This document shows, in pieces, positions 46,071 to 54,409 of a stretch of 64,000 bases of DNA. This DNA is from Cruoricaptor ignavus. Lineage in GTDB: Bacteria > Bacteroidota > Bacteroidia > Flavobacteriales > Weeksellaceae. The notes under the pieces are model-generated. The model did no database searches. It saw nothing but the letters and a program-made list of their open reading frames with translations, and had not been told where the DNA came from. Both the position numbers and the translations under genes were made by a program. Numbering within the stretch: position 1 is the first letter of the stretch; every line of letters begins with the position of its first letter. The stretch is from contig NZ_FQYI01000003.1 of assembly GCF_900141665.1 (NCBI RefSeq), positions 100,001-164,000 on the forward strand, read 5' to 3'.

Positions 46071-46077
46071 GGCTAAA

Positions 46078-46106
46078 GAGCCAGTAAAAAGTAAAAAGGC
46101 AAAAGT
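46078..46106 (+). repeat. Dispersed intergenic repeat, copy B
   Basis: Matches 41517-41546 over about 29 nt with a few differences. It sits at the left junction of the PemK-type toxin-antitoxin module, 9 nt before its antitoxin ATG. Confidence 0.5.
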
Positions 46107-46114
46107 AAAAAGTA

Positions 46115-46321
46115 ATGACTGATATTTTTGTTTTGGAAGATTCTTCTGATGAGAAAGTTAAGCTTTTGCTTCGAAAAGCAAAAGAAGCGGGCCTTGCTTT
46201 GAAAATTCAGAAACGCATTCCTAAAGAAATCACGAGGGAACTTTCTGAAAAAGAAGAGAAAGAGGCATTTCTTTACACATCAAAAGTTAATCTTTCGAAA
46301 ATAATTGACCGGTACATTTGA
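46115..46321 (+). CDS. Small antitoxin-like protein
   Basis: 68 aa, highly charged and helical, with DEKVKLLLRKAKEAGLALKI and a C-terminal YTSKVNLSKIIDRYI. Not matched to a named antitoxin family. The role is inferred from position: its stop shares a base with the start of the PemK/MazF-like gene (TGATG). Base composition is more AT-rich than the lpx genes, suggesting transfer. Confidence 0.65.
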   Translation: MTDIFVLEDSSDEKVKLLLRKAKEAGLALKIQKRIPKEITRELSEKEEKEAFLYTSKVNLSKIIDRYI

Positions 46322-46653
46322 TGAGATTTCACAAAGGTGATATAGTTGAGGTAAACTTTCTTTTTGCAGATGGACGGCTAAAAGTTCATCCTGCTTTGGT
46401 AGTTTCAAATGATGAGCTTCAGGAAGTTGAGGGTATTATTTATTTGGCTTTAATTTCATCAAAAGCAACATTTCATCAGTATGCATTTTCAATTGAAGAT
46501 GGAATGGCAAATTTTAATTTTGCAAAACCAAGCTATGTTAAATGTCAAATAATTGTCGCAAATGTAGAGCGCGACATTTACCGCAAATTAGGGATTATGA
46601 AATTGGAGTTTGTAGAAAAGGTGATAGAAAAGATAAAACAATCAATATTTTAA
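46321..46653 (+). CDS. PemK/MazF-like toxin
   Basis: 110 aa. FHKGDIVEVNFLFADGRLKVHPALVVSN, here split by normal variation, is the opening of the PemK/MazF barrel (residues 3-30). A strand with YLALISSKA and the later PSYVKCQIIVANVERDI follow. Family members cut mRNA or tRNA. AT-rich and placed inside the lpxA-efp interval. Confidence 0.78.
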   Translation: MRFHKGDIVEVNFLFADGRLKVHPALVVSNDELQEVEGIIYLALISSKATFHQYAFSIEDGMANFNFAKPSYVKCQIIVANVERDIYRKLGIMKLEFVEKVIEKIKQSIF

Positions 46654-46708
46654 CCCGTTAAAAAGCAAACGGCAGCTGCCGAAAGCAATTAGCAAAAAAA
46701 AATTTTTT

Positions 46709-47275
46709 ATGGCGACAAGTAACGATATTAAGAAGGGAATGTGCATCGAGTTCAACAATGATATTTATAAGGTCATTGAGTTTCTGCATGTGAAACCGGG
46801 TAAGGGGCCGGCTTTTGTGCGCACGAAACTGAAATCAGTAACGAACGGTAAAGTGCTGGACAATACCTTTTCCGCAGGGCATAAAATCGATGAGGTGAAG
46901 GTAATCACCCGGAAATTTCAGTACCTGTACGATGATGATAATGGTTTTCACTTTATGAACAACGACGATTTTTCGCAAATCTACCTGAACAAGGATATGA
47001 TTGAAAATGCGCAGTTTATGAAGGCTGGGGAAGAGGTGACCATCATCCTGAAGGAAGCCGATGAAACGCCGCTTTCTGCGGAAATTCCACCGACGGTTTA
47101 TCTGGAAGTGGTGGAAGCAGATCCCGGCGTAAAAGGCAACACGGCAACGAACGCGCTGAAAAACGCCATCGTTGAAACGGGTGCAAGAGTGATGGTGCCG
47201 CTGTTCATTGAGCCTGGCGATAAAATTAAAATCAACACGGAAGACGGCGCCTATCTGGAAAGGGTGAAGGAATAA
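46709..47275 (+). CDS. efp: Elongation factor P
   Basis: 188 aa; binds the ribosome between P and E sites and relieves polyproline stalling. Three OB/KOW-type domains. The modified Lys loop is seen as HVKPGKGPAFVRTK (Lys about residue 32), and the C-terminal signature GARVMVPLFIEPGDKIKINTE is complete. The surrounding lpx genes and efp form a common flavobacterial order. Confidence 0.97.
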   Translation: MATSNDIKKGMCIEFNNDIYKVIEFLHVKPGKGPAFVRTKLKSVTNGKVLDNTFSAGHKIDEVKVITRKFQYLYDDDNGFHFMNNDDFSQIYLNKDMIENAQFMKAGEEVTIILKEADETPLSAEIPPTVYLEVVEADPGVKGNTATNALKNAIVETGARVMVPLFIEPGDKIKINTEDGAYLERVKE

Positions 47276-47278
47276 TTC

Positions 47279-47304
47279 ATCATTTATCACTCATCAATTA
47301 TCAT
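47279..47304. repeat. AT-rich dispersed repeat between efp and lpxD2
   Basis: Contains TCATCAATTATCA and CATCATTTATCAC blocks, both of which recur in the repeats flanking the vapBC module at 56.7 and 57.3 kb. Confidence 0.45.
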
Positions 47305-47313
47305 TTATAAACG

Positions 47314-48213
47314 GTGCGTTTCACACATCCACAAACGCTGAAATCCATTGCGGAAATCATTGATTGTCAATTCGTTGGCGATGAAGATTTTCCAGTTTTG
47401 GGCACGAATGAAATCCATCTTGTTCAGCCGGGAGAAATCGTGTTTGTAAATCACCCGAAATATTACGACAAGGCGCTGAAATCTTTGGCCACGGTAATTC
47501 TCATCGACAAAGAAGTGGAGGTTCCGGAAGGAAAAGCGCTGCTGATTTCGGAAGATCCGTTCAGGGATTTTAACCGGATTAATACGCATTTTACCAAAAT
47601 ATCCAACTTTCGCGAAGAAAGGCACGCCTTGGAAATCGGGGAAAATAGCTTCATTCATCCGTCGGTTGTTTTGGGAAATGAGGTGAAAATCGGCAGCAAT
47701 TGCCATATTTTCCCGAATGTAGTAATTGGCGACAGAACGGTCATTGGCGATGATGTGATCATCCAAAGCAATACGGTTTTGGGCGGAGATGCTTTTTATT
47801 ACAGAAAAATCGACGGGAAGTTTGACCGGCTGATTTCCGTGGGAAATGTGGTGATTGAAAACAATGTAGAAATTGGCAACGGCTGCACGATAGACCGCGG
47901 CGTAACGGATTCTACGGTGATTGGCGAAGGCTCTGTGCTTGATAACCAGATACAGATTGGCCACGATACGAAAATCGGCAAACGGGCGCTGATAGCTTCT
48001 CAGACGGGAATCGCAGGCTGCTGCGTTGTGGAAGATGATGTTACGATTTGGGGTCAGGTAGGCATTGCATCGGGAAACCGTATTGCGAAGGGCTCTGTAT
48101 TGATGGGGAAAACCGGCGTGAACAGGGACTTAGAAACGGGAACATACATCGGGATGTTTGCCGAGGATTATCGGGAATATCTCAAAAAAGAGGTGAAGCT
48201 GAGAAATTTATAG
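47314..48213 (+). CDS. LpxD-like N-acyltransferase, copy 2
   Basis: 299 aa, shorter than copy 1. N-terminal recognition domain (QTLKSIAEIIDCQFVGDEDF), then hexapeptide repeats from about residue 115. The catalytic-His position is kept as IQIGHDTKIGK. A conserved GVNRDLETGTYIGMFAEDYREY tail is present, here cut by normal variation. The start is GTG 47314. It may acylate a different chain or another sugar nucleotide. Follows efp by 38 nt. Confidence 0.88.
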   Translation: MRFTHPQTLKSIAEIIDCQFVGDEDFPVLGTNEIHLVQPGEIVFVNHPKYYDKALKSLATVILIDKEVEVPEGKALLISEDPFRDFNRINTHFTKISNFREERHALEIGENSFIHPSVVLGNEVKIGSNCHIFPNVVIGDRTVIGDDVIIQSNTVLGGDAFYYRKIDGKFDRLISVGNVVIENNVEIGNGCTIDRGVTDSTVIGEGSVLDNQIQIGHDTKIGKRALIASQTGIAGCCVVEDDVTIWGQVGIASGNRIAKGSVLMGKTGVNRDLETGTYIGMFAEDYREYLKKEVKLRNL

Positions 48214-48269
48214 AGGAAAAAATTTTAGCAGAAAGATTAAATTGAGTAAATTTACCGAAAGTTTTAGGA

Positions 48270-48557
48270 ATGCTGACTTCTCTGCAAATTAATACGATAA
48301 TCAATACGCTGAAACCTTATGCACCGAAAAGCATCGGTGTGTTTGGTTCTGCAGCTCGTGGCGAGGATTTGGAGAGCAGTGATATTGACATCCTTTATAA
48401 CTTTGAAAACGGAATCACGCTGTTTCAGCTTGCGAAAATGCAGTACGAGCTGGAAGAACGGCTGAACCGAAAGGTGGATTTGATTTCTGCAAGCTACATC
48501 AGTCCGTATTTGGAAGAGGGTATCAACAGGGATTTGAAGGTGATTTATGAAGCCTGA
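48270..48557 (+). CDS. mntA: MNT-type nucleotidyltransferase antitoxin
   Basis: 95 aa. Nucleotidyltransferase motif GVFGSAARGEDLESSDIDIL (residues about 23-42) with the GS and DxD pattern of minimal nucleotidyltransferases. In HEPN/MNT (type VII) modules this protein AMPylates and silences the HEPN toxin. It overlaps the next gene by 11 nt. Confidence 0.85.
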   Translation: MLTSLQINTIINTLKPYAPKSIGVFGSAARGEDLESSDIDILYNFENGITLFQLAKMQYELEERLNRKVDLISASYISPYLEEGINRDLKVIYEA

Positions 48558-48894
48558 GGATGAAGCGAGGCTGCAGCATATTCTGGATTCAGCGGATAAG
48601 ATTTTAGAAATTTATTCGGAAGTGGATTTCCGAAAATTTTCGGAAGATTGGCGAAGTCAGGATTTGATGATAAGGCATTTTGAAATTATTGGCGAAGCGG
48701 CGAAGCATTTGAGTGAAGAATTGAGGAATGAGTACGATGATGTGGAATGGCGTGCTGTGATGGGAATGCGGAACCTCCTGATCCATCAGTATTTCGATGT
48801 GGATGTTGCCACAGTCTGGAATACGGTGAGCTGGGATTTGAAGCCTTTTAAACAGAAGATTGAAGGAATTTTAGCTAAAGATAACAAAGCTTAA
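48547..48894 (+). CDS. hepT: HEPN ribonuclease toxin HepT
   Basis: 115 aa, all-helical. The HEPN active-site motif Rx4-6H is clear: [12 protein letters not shown], with R-x4-H-x-Y matching the AMPylation target Tyr. [14 protein letters not shown] precedes it. Partner of the upstream MNT gene, with 11-nt overlap. HepT cuts tRNA or mRNA in studied systems. Confidence 0.87.
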   Translation: MKPEDEARLQHILDSADKILEIYSEVDFRKFSEDWRSQDLMIRHFEIIGEAAKHLSEELRNEYDDVEWRAVMGMRNLLIHQYFDVDVATVWNTVSWDLKPFKQKIEGILAKDNKA

Positions 48895-48922
48895 ACGAAA
48901 AAAATTACAAAAACATAACACT

Positions 48923-49801
48923 ATGTCAGTATTAGTAAACAAAGATTCGAAAGTAATCGTTCAGGGATTTACAGGGAATGAAGGTACTTTCCACGCTGAG
49001 CAGATGATCGAGTACGGCACCAATGTGGTAGGCGGCGTAACGCCTGGGAAAGGTGGCAGCGAGCATCTTGGCAAGCCGGTCTTCAATTCCGTGGCGGAAG
49101 CTGTGGAAAAAACCGGCGCGGATGTTTCCATTATTTTCGTGCCGCCTGCATTTGCTGCGGATGCCATTATGGAAGCGGCAGAAGCCGGCGTGAAAGTCAT
49201 CGTGTGCATCACGGAAGGAATTCCTGTGGCTGATATGGTGAAGGTGAAGGACTACATCAGGGATAAAGGCAGTCGCCTTATCGGGCCGAACTGCCCTGGT
49301 GTGATTACTTCCGGCGAAGCGAAAATCGGCATTATGCCTGGCTTCGTTTTCAAAAAAGGAAAAGTGGGCATCGTTTCAAAATCTGGAACTTTGACCTACG
49401 AAGCTGCAGATCAGGTGGTGAGGGCAGGCTACGGCGTTTCCACAGCGATTGGAATCGGCGGTGACCCAATCATCGGCACAACGACGAAAGAAGCGCTGGA
49501 ACTTTTCATTAACGATGATGAAACCGAAGCGGTGGTGATGATCGGTGAAATTGGTGGCTCTCTGGAAGCGGAAGCTGCGAGATGGTATAAGGAAAGCGGT
49601 TCCAAAAAACCTGTGGTGGGCTTTATCGCTGGCCAAACCGCGCCGAAAGGCAGGACGATGGGGCACGCCGGCGCAATTGTAGGTGGTGCAGAAGACACAG
49701 CGCAAGCCAAGATGGCGATTATGAGAGAATGTGGCATCACCGTTGTAGATTCTCCAGCTGACATCGGCAAAACTGTTGGGCAGGTTCTAGGAAATAATTG
49801 A
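48923..49801 (+). CDS. sucD: Succinate--CoA ligase alpha subunit
   Basis: 292 aa; TCA-cycle enzyme making ATP or GTP and succinate from succinyl-CoA with SucC. CoA-binding [15 protein letters not shown] at residue 15, GPNCPGVI, and the phosphohistidine in [12 protein letters not shown] (about residue 250). The beta subunit is not in this window. The last codon overlaps the frame of the next gene's leader region. Confidence 0.97.
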   Translation: MSVLVNKDSKVIVQGFTGNEGTFHAEQMIEYGTNVVGGVTPGKGGSEHLGKPVFNSVAEAVEKTGADVSIIFVPPAFAADAIMEAAEAGVKVIVCITEGIPVADMVKVKDYIRDKGSRLIGPNCPGVITSGEAKIGIMPGFVFKKGKVGIVSKSGTLTYEAADQVVRAGYGVSTAIGIGGDPIIGTTTKEALELFINDDETEAVVMIGEIGGSLEAEAARWYKESGSKKPVVGFIAGQTAPKGRTMGHAGAIVGGAEDTAQAKMAIMRECGITVVDSPADIGKTVGQVLGNN

Positions 49802-49809
49802 TAAAGTTA

Positions 49810-50472
49810 ATGAAGAAGATTTTCATAACATCTGCGTTGATTGCTGCCTCTGCAGTGTCAGCGCAGATTGATTTTAGCAGCACCCGTTTCGGAATCACGG
49901 GTGGATACAATTATTCGCGCGTGCGGAATGCGCACAATCCTTCCGGGCCAAGGCATACTTTCCAAGCCGGAGTGCTGGCGCTGATTCCGGTTGATAATAA
50001 TGATCAATTCTATCTCCAGCCGGAGATTACCTACTACGGTGCAGGAGAAACCGGAAAAGACAAAGATGCCAAAAACCGCCCGGGATATGATGCACTTTAT
50101 GCTATTAATTATATCAGCGTGCCTGTTTTTGCAAAGGTTTATTTCTCAGAATCCGAAAGTGAATTTTTCGGAATGATAGGCCCGAGGTTCAATTTTGTGA
50201 TTAATGAGAAAACAGAAAAGTATCCTGAAAATAAGCCTTATTATTCAAAGGATACGGAGTTTGGTGATGCTGCAAAGTTCCACTTGGCTTTAGCTGCGGG
50301 GTTGGGGTTCAGCTATAAGCGGCAGCTGGAAGTCGCCCTTCATTATGATTTTGGGATTTCCAATACCTATCCCCACCTGAAGAATTCGCCGGATGCGAAT
50401 GTTGATAATGCTGCGAAACTTCACAAGGCACAGCACATCGCCGGCGTTACATTAAATTATATATTCCCGTAA
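49810..50472 (+). CDS. Outer-membrane beta-barrel protein (PorT-like family)
   Basis: 220 aa. Signal peptide MKKIFITSALIAASAVSAQ, then alternating strands: FGITGGYNYSRVRN, QAGVLALIP, FYLQPEITYYG, YISVPVFAKVYF and a terminal HIAGVTLNYIFP. The fold is the small OmpA-like or PorT-like outer-membrane barrel. ATG 49810 restores a clean signal peptide; the upstream TTG adds four residues. No function assigned. Confidence 0.8.
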   Translation: MKKIFITSALIAASAVSAQIDFSSTRFGITGGYNYSRVRNAHNPSGPRHTFQAGVLALIPVDNNDQFYLQPEITYYGAGETGKDKDAKNRPGYDALYAINYISVPVFAKVYFSESESEFFGMIGPRFNFVINEKTEKYPENKPYYSKDTEFGDAAKFHLALAAGLGFSYKRQLEVALHYDFGISNTYPHLKNSPDANVDNAAKLHKAQHIAGVTLNYIFP

Positions 50473-50480
50473 ATAAATTG

Positions 50481-50512
50481 ATTCCCGAAGCTGAAGTTTC
50501 GGGAATTTTTTT
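50481..50512 (+). terminator. Terminator between the barrel gene and the ABC permease
   Basis: 9-bp stem ATTCCCGAA / TTCGGGAAT with an 8-nt loop, followed by T. The T-run overlaps the stop codon region of the convergent permease. Confidence 0.88.
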
Positions 50513-51806
50513 ATCCCTTAATCCACTTCCAAAGTTCGCGGAAAGTGGCTTTGTTGCCGTACATCAGGATGCCGACACGGTAGATTTTCCCGGCAATCCA
50601 TACCATTAGCAAAGCCGAAATTATCAGCAGGGAAAGCGAAAGAAAGATCTGCCAAAGCGGCACACCGAAAGGAATTCTTGCCACCATTGCAACCGGCGAT
50701 GTGAACGGGATGATGGACAGCCACAATGCCATCGGGCTTTCAGGATTGTTGATAACCGAGAAGCTGCCGTACATCGCTATCATCAGCGGAACCACGGCGA
50801 AAAGTGTGAACTGCTGCGTTTCGGTTTCGTTGTCTACCGCAGAGCCGATGGCTGCATACATCGAGCTGTAAAAAATGTAGCCAAGTAGGAAAAACAGAAT
50901 GAAAACCACGATAATCTGCGGATAATTGAGGCTTAGCAGCGTGTGCGAAATTTCCGTGGCCGTTGCGGTGAAATCTAAATTGGCGGCTTCATCGGCATTC
51001 ATCATTTCGGTTTGCAGTGTGCCGAAACCCTTGTTCAGAAACAGCGCGCCAAGAACCGCCATCGTAATCCACACTAAAAATTGTGAGAGCGCAACGCCTG
51101 TAACGCCGAGGATTTTCCCCATCATCAGCTCGAATGGTTTTACCGATGAAATCAGAATTTCTACTACGCGGTTGTTTTTCTCTTCCAGAACGCTGCGCAT
51201 CACACGCACCCCATAGATGATGATGAACATCAGCGTGGAATACATCAGCAGGAAGCTGAGCCCGGTTTGCACACTCAATTCCAAATCGCTGTTTTCAGAA
51301 TTTTCCGCTACATTGTTGATTTTCAGCGGGAAAGGCTTTTCCAAATTTTCCATTTCGTTTTGGGAAAGCCCTAAATCCTGAATTTTCTTCGTGCGCAAAA
51401 CGCTGCCTAAATCCGCACTGATTTTCGCTCTCGTTTCAAGCCCGATTTTTTTATTCACCAAAAATTCCGTGCCCTGCTCAATTTGCGAAAAATCTTTTGT
51501 GGGAGGGATGATTAAAAGGCCATCCACTTCCGGCATTTCTTTCAGCAAAGATTTTAGCTGGTTTTCGCTCTCCGGATTTACGAAAATGTATTTTACATCG
51601 TCATCAGATTTCAGTTGGCCGCGGAAAATTTCACTCTTATCTATCACATTTACAGTGTGTTGCACTCTGCCGGAATTCATCAGGTAGGCCATAAAGGCAC
51701 CCAGTGCCAAAACCATCAGCGGTGCCAATATCGTGAGGATGATGAAGGATTTTTTCCGAACCTGCGTGAAATACTCCCGTTTTGTAATCAGCCAAATATT
51801 TTTCAT
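50511..51806 (-). CDS. ABC-2 type transporter permease
   Basis: 431 aa, NatB-like. One N-terminal membrane helix (SFIILTILAPLMVLALGAFM), a soluble extracytoplasmic domain of about 150 aa, then five membrane segments from residue 185 (FLLMYSTLMFIIIYGVRVMRS). The first cytoplasmic loop has EEKNNRVVEILISSVKPFELMMGK, typical for this export family. The ATG overlaps the ATPase stop by 4 nt. Substrate unknown; lipid, sodium or peptide export are all possible. Confidence 0.88.
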   Translation of the reverse strand: MKNIWLITKREYFTQVRKKSFIILTILAPLMVLALGAFMAYLMNSGRVQHTVNVIDKSEIFRGQLKSDDDVKYIFVNPESENQLKSLLKEMPEVDGLLIIPPTKDFSQIEQGTEFLVNKKIGLETRAKISADLGSVLRTKKIQDLGLSQNEMENLEKPFPLKINNVAENSENSDLELSVQTGLSFLLMYSTLMFIIIYGVRVMRSVLEEKNNRVVEILISSVKPFELMMGKILGVTGVALSQFLVWITMAVLGALFLNKGFGTLQTEMMNADEAANLDFTATATEISHTLLSLNYPQIIVVFILFFLLGYIFYSSMYAAIGSAVDNETETQQFTLFAVVPLMIAMYGSFSVINNPESPMALWLSIIPFTSPVAMVARIPFGVPLWQIFLSLSLLIISALLMVWIAGKIYRVGILMYGNKATFRELWKWIKG

Positions 51807-52717
51807 AAACTGTTGGTTTTCACTGCATTAATAAAAACTTCATTCATACTCGGAATTTTTTCTTCAAAAGTGCGGATGCTGCCAATCTGCATCAGCTCAT
51901 TTATCAAATTATTCTGTGTGCCGTGATTTTGTAACTCAAACGAAATCAATCCGTTATCGTTTTTCAAATCTTCGATTTTATATTTTTGCTGAAAATTTCT
52001 CAGCTGAAATTCATCTGCATCGCTAAGGACAACGCGGAAAATATTCTGCTTGAATTGCTCACGAACATCGAAAACCTTTCCGTCCAAAATCTTTTTGGAA
52101 TTGCTGATAAGCGCCACGAAATCACACATTTCCTCCACGCTTTCCATTCGGTGTGTCGAAAGGATTATCGTCGTTCCTTCCGCTTTCAGCCGCAGAATTT
52201 CATCCTTGATCAAATTGGCATTCACAGGATCAAAGCCGGAGAAAGGCTCGTCCAAAATCAAAAGTTTCGGCTGGTGCAGCACCGTAACCACGAACTGAAT
52301 TTTCTGCGCCATACCTTTGGAAAGCTCGGCCAGTTTTTTCTTCCACCAATGCTCGATATGCAAACGATCGAACCAGAATTTCGCCCGCTCCAAAGCTTCG
52401 TTTTGCGAAAGGCCTTTCAGCTGCCCGAAATACATCAGCTGCTCACCTACTGCCATATTTTTGTAAAGTCCGCGCTCTTCCGGCATATAGCCTATCTCAT
52501 TGATATGGTGGATATTAAGCGCTTCATCGTTGATAAAAATCCTGCCGGAATCTGGTTTTGTAATCTGGTTTAGAATTCGGATGAAGGAAGTTTTACCCGC
52601 ACCATTCGGACCGAGAAGTCCGTAGATTGAGCCTTGCGGAACGCTGATGCTAAAATCATCGAGCGCGATTTTTTTGCCGGCGTTGTAAGTTTTGGTGATG
52701 TGTTCTGCCCGTAGCAT
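51803..52717 (-). CDS. ABC transporter ATP-binding protein
   Basis: 304 aa. Walker A LLGPNGAGKTSFIR (about residue 37), Q-loop, signature LSKGMAQKIQ in place of LSGGQ, Walker B LLILDEPFSGFDP, and H-loop STHRMESVEE. The extended C-terminus is usual for NatA-type exporters. ATG 52717 gives MLRAEHITKTYNAGKK; a longer reading to 52783 crosses the promoter. It is divergent from the GDGDGTD peptide gene by 184 bp. Confidence 0.92.
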   Translation of the reverse strand: MLRAEHITKTYNAGKKIALDDFSISVPQGSIYGLLGPNGAGKTSFIRILNQITKPDSGRIFINDEALNIHHINEIGYMPEERGLYKNMAVGEQLMYFGQLKGLSQNEALERAKFWFDRLHIEHWWKKKLAELSKGMAQKIQFVVTVLHQPKLLILDEPFSGFDPVNANLIKDEILRLKAEGTTIILSTHRMESVEEMCDFVALISNSKKILDGKVFDVREQFKQNIFRVVLSDADEFQLRNFQQKYKIEDLKNDNGLISFELQNHGTQNNLINELMQIGSIRTFEEKIPSMNEVFINAVKTNSL

Positions 52718-52752
52718 TTCTGCGAAAAGTAAGTGAATTTTGCTAAATTTCA

Positions 52753-52760
52753 CAAAATTA
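52753..52760 (-). promoter_or_regulatory. -7 promoter box for the ABC operon
   Basis: The minus strand reads TAATTTTG (perfect TAnnTTTG), 35 nt before the ATG at 52717. Confidence 0.5.
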
Positions 52761-52799
52761 AAAACAAATTTTATACCCGCCAATTTGCCAGAATTTTAT

Positions 52800-52807
52800 T
52801 AAATTTG
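52800..52807 (+). promoter_or_regulatory. -7 promoter box TAAATTTG upstream of the repeat peptide
   Basis: Perfect TAnnTTTG. If used it gives a leader of about 90 nt before the ATG at 52902. No clean -33 element was found. Confidence 0.4.
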
Positions 52808-52901
52808 TAACTGATGAAATTTTTACCGCAGGAAAATCTCGGTATAAAATTTGCTGGATGAATTAACACCAAACTGAAGTTTAACCATAAAAATTACGAC
52901 A

Positions 52902-53141
52902 ATGATTTCACAAGACGAACAACTGAACCCTGAAGATGTAAAGGTAACGAGAGAAGACGAGATTACGACGCAGAACGCCCTGAACGGCGATGGCGACGGA
53001 ACCGATGGTGATGGTGACGGTACTGATGGGGATGGCGACGGAACGGATGGCACTGACGGTGACGGAACCGATGGCGATGGAGATGGAACGGATGGCGATG
53101 GAGATGGAACGGATGCGGATGGCGACGGAACGGATCTTTAA
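52902..53141 (+). CDS. Acidic GDGDGTD-repeat peptide, candidate modified-peptide precursor
   Basis: 79 aa with no signal peptide and no Cys. Residues 1-28 (MISQDEQLNPEDVKVTREDE then ITTQNALN) look like a leader. Residues 29-79 are eight blocks ending in GTD: five full GDGDGTD, one ADGDGTD, one GDGTD and one GTD, closed by Leu. Codons differ between most blocks, so the protein pattern is kept by selection; only the two blocks at 53073-53114 are identical DNA. A terminator follows, then a JmjC oxygenase and a Fe-S-like protein. Alternatives are a calcium-binding or structural peptide. Confidence 0.75.
   Translation: MISQDEQLNPEDVKVTREDEITTQNALNGDGDGTDGDGDGTDGDGDGTDGTDGDGTDGDGDGTDGDGDGTDADGDGTDL
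53073..53114 (+). repeat. Exact 21-bp tandem duplication inside the repeat peptide gene
   Basis: Two identical 21-nt units (53073-53093 and 53094-53114), each coding one GDGDGTD block; the other blocks use different synonymous codons. Confidence 0.85.
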
Positions 53142-53160
53142 TCTTTTACAATGAAAACTG

Positions 53161-53189
53161 AAGTCGCGGGAATTTTCCGCGGCTTTTTT
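53161..53189 (+). terminator. Terminator between the repeat peptide and the JmjC gene
   Basis: Stem AAGTCGCGG / CCGCGGCTT (one G-U) with a 7-nt loop and a T-tail. It should make the peptide mRNA more abundant than the enzyme mRNA. Confidence 0.88.
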
Positions 53190-53195
53190 ATTCCT

Positions 53196-53203
53196 TATAT
53201 TTG
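53196..53203 (+). promoter_or_regulatory. -7 promoter box TATATTTG for the JmjC gene
   Basis: Perfect TAnnTTTG right after the terminator, 16 nt before the ATG at 53220. Confidence 0.55.
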
Positions 53204-53219
53204 AATAAAATTTAGAAAA

Positions 53220-54407
53220 ATGGAAAATCCTTTTTTCAGCAAAATCGTGGCGCCGCTTTCTGTGGAAGAGTTTTTCGAGAAATACCACGAGAAAGATATG
53301 CTGCACATCCAGCGGAATGATGAGCAATATTATAACAACATCCTGACTTCGCAGGAAATCTCCGACTACCTGGAAAGGCAGGATATTTTCTATCCTTCGG
53401 TGCGAATCGTGAAGAACGGCAGCGAACTTCCGAATTCCCAATACACGAAATCGCAAATCCCAATCGGTTTCCATAAAAAGGACGGCTTGATCGATACGGA
53501 AAAAGCCTTTGCGCTTTTCAACGCTGGAAGTACGCTGGTAATTCAGGCTGGGCAGCGGTATTTCGACCATCTTTCGAAATGCTGCCTGGATTTATCAAAC
53601 AAGTTTGGTTCGCCGGTTCAAGCCAATCTCTACATCACGCCGAATAAATCGGTGGGTTTCAATCCACACTGGGATACGCACGATGTTTTCGTGCTGCAGA
53701 TTGCCGGCACCAAGACCTGGAAACTCTACGGCTTCGAAAACGAATTGCCTACCGTAAACCAAAAATCCAAACTGAAAAATTACCAAAAAGAGCCACTGAA
53801 AACGCTACAGGTAAAGCCAGGCGATTTCCTCTATGTTCCGCGCGGCTTCGTGCACGATGCAATGGCGGACGACGGAATTTCCGCACACATCACCATCGGA
53901 ATTCTCTCGTTCACCTGGATGAGATTCTTCAGCGAACTTCTACCGCAGCTTGAAAACTTCCGGGAATTTCGCGAGGCCGTGCCTTTCTGGAAAGAAGATT
54001 TGACGCCAATCATCGCTGAAAAACTGGATTTGTTCAAGCAAAAAGCAGCGGAGCTTGATACGCAGAAAGTAGTGCGCAAGCTCAATTCCGCACAGAAAAG
54101 AATTCAGCCGCAGCCTTTTAACAATTATTTCGAGAGCCTTTTGAATATCGAAAAAATTTCCGAAAGCACCGTGTTTGCGCTGAACGAAGGCATCATCATC
54201 AGCAGAAAAGAAAATGCGGACGGCATCAGCCTCAGCTTTATGGGTAAAAGCATCTCGCTGCCTCTGCCGATGAAGGATTTTATCGACGGTATTTTTGAAA
54301 AGAAAATTTTCACGGTGAAGGATTTTGAAAGTACACGGCCGGAAAATGCGCTGAGTGCGGCGAAAATTTTGCTGAAAGAAGGTGTGATAAGCATCAAAGA
54401 AATTTAG
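53220..54407 (+). CDS. JmjC/cupin-like 2-oxoglutarate-Fe(II) oxygenase
   Basis: 395 aa soluble protein. The iron facial triad is read as His150 and Asp152 in FNPHWDTHDVF and His212 in VPRGFVHDA, with GTKTWKLYG between them. This is the Cupin_8/JmjC fold used by ribosomal-protein and peptide hydroxylases. Residues about 235-395 form a helical dimer and a winged-helix-like tail, as in ribosomal oxygenases. It follows the GDGDGTD peptide and is 2 nt from the sucrase/ferredoxin-like gene, so hydroxylation of Asp or Thr in the repeat is an attractive inference. A ribosomal oxygenase remains the main alternative. Confidence 0.85.
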   Translation: MENPFFSKIVAPLSVEEFFEKYHEKDMLHIQRNDEQYYNNILTSQEISDYLERQDIFYPSVRIVKNGSELPNSQYTKSQIPIGFHKKDGLIDTEKAFALFNAGSTLVIQAGQRYFDHLSKCCLDLSNKFGSPVQANLYITPNKSVGFNPHWDTHDVFVLQIAGTKTWKLYGFENELPTVNQKSKLKNYQKEPLKTLQVKPGDFLYVPRGFVHDAMADDGISAHITIGILSFTWMRFFSELLPQLENFREFREAVPFWKEDLTPIIAEKLDLFKQKAAELDTQKVVRKLNSAQKRIQPQPFNNYFESLLNIEKISESTVFALNEGIIISRKENADGISLSFMGKSISLPLPMKDFIDGIFEKKIFTVKDFESTRPENALSAAKILLKEGVISIKEI

Positions 54408-54409
54408 GT

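Noticed and set aside
52902-53141. Secreted calcium-binding (dockerin or thrombospondin-like) protein
   Set aside because: There is no signal peptide and no T9SS or hydrophobic tail, and the repeat lacks the usual hydrophobic calcium-loop positions. Kept only as an alternative.
53151-53204. 17-codon ORF across the terminator between the repeat peptide and JmjC
   Set aside because: It is made of the terminator hairpin itself and overlaps the JmjC promoter; likely chance.
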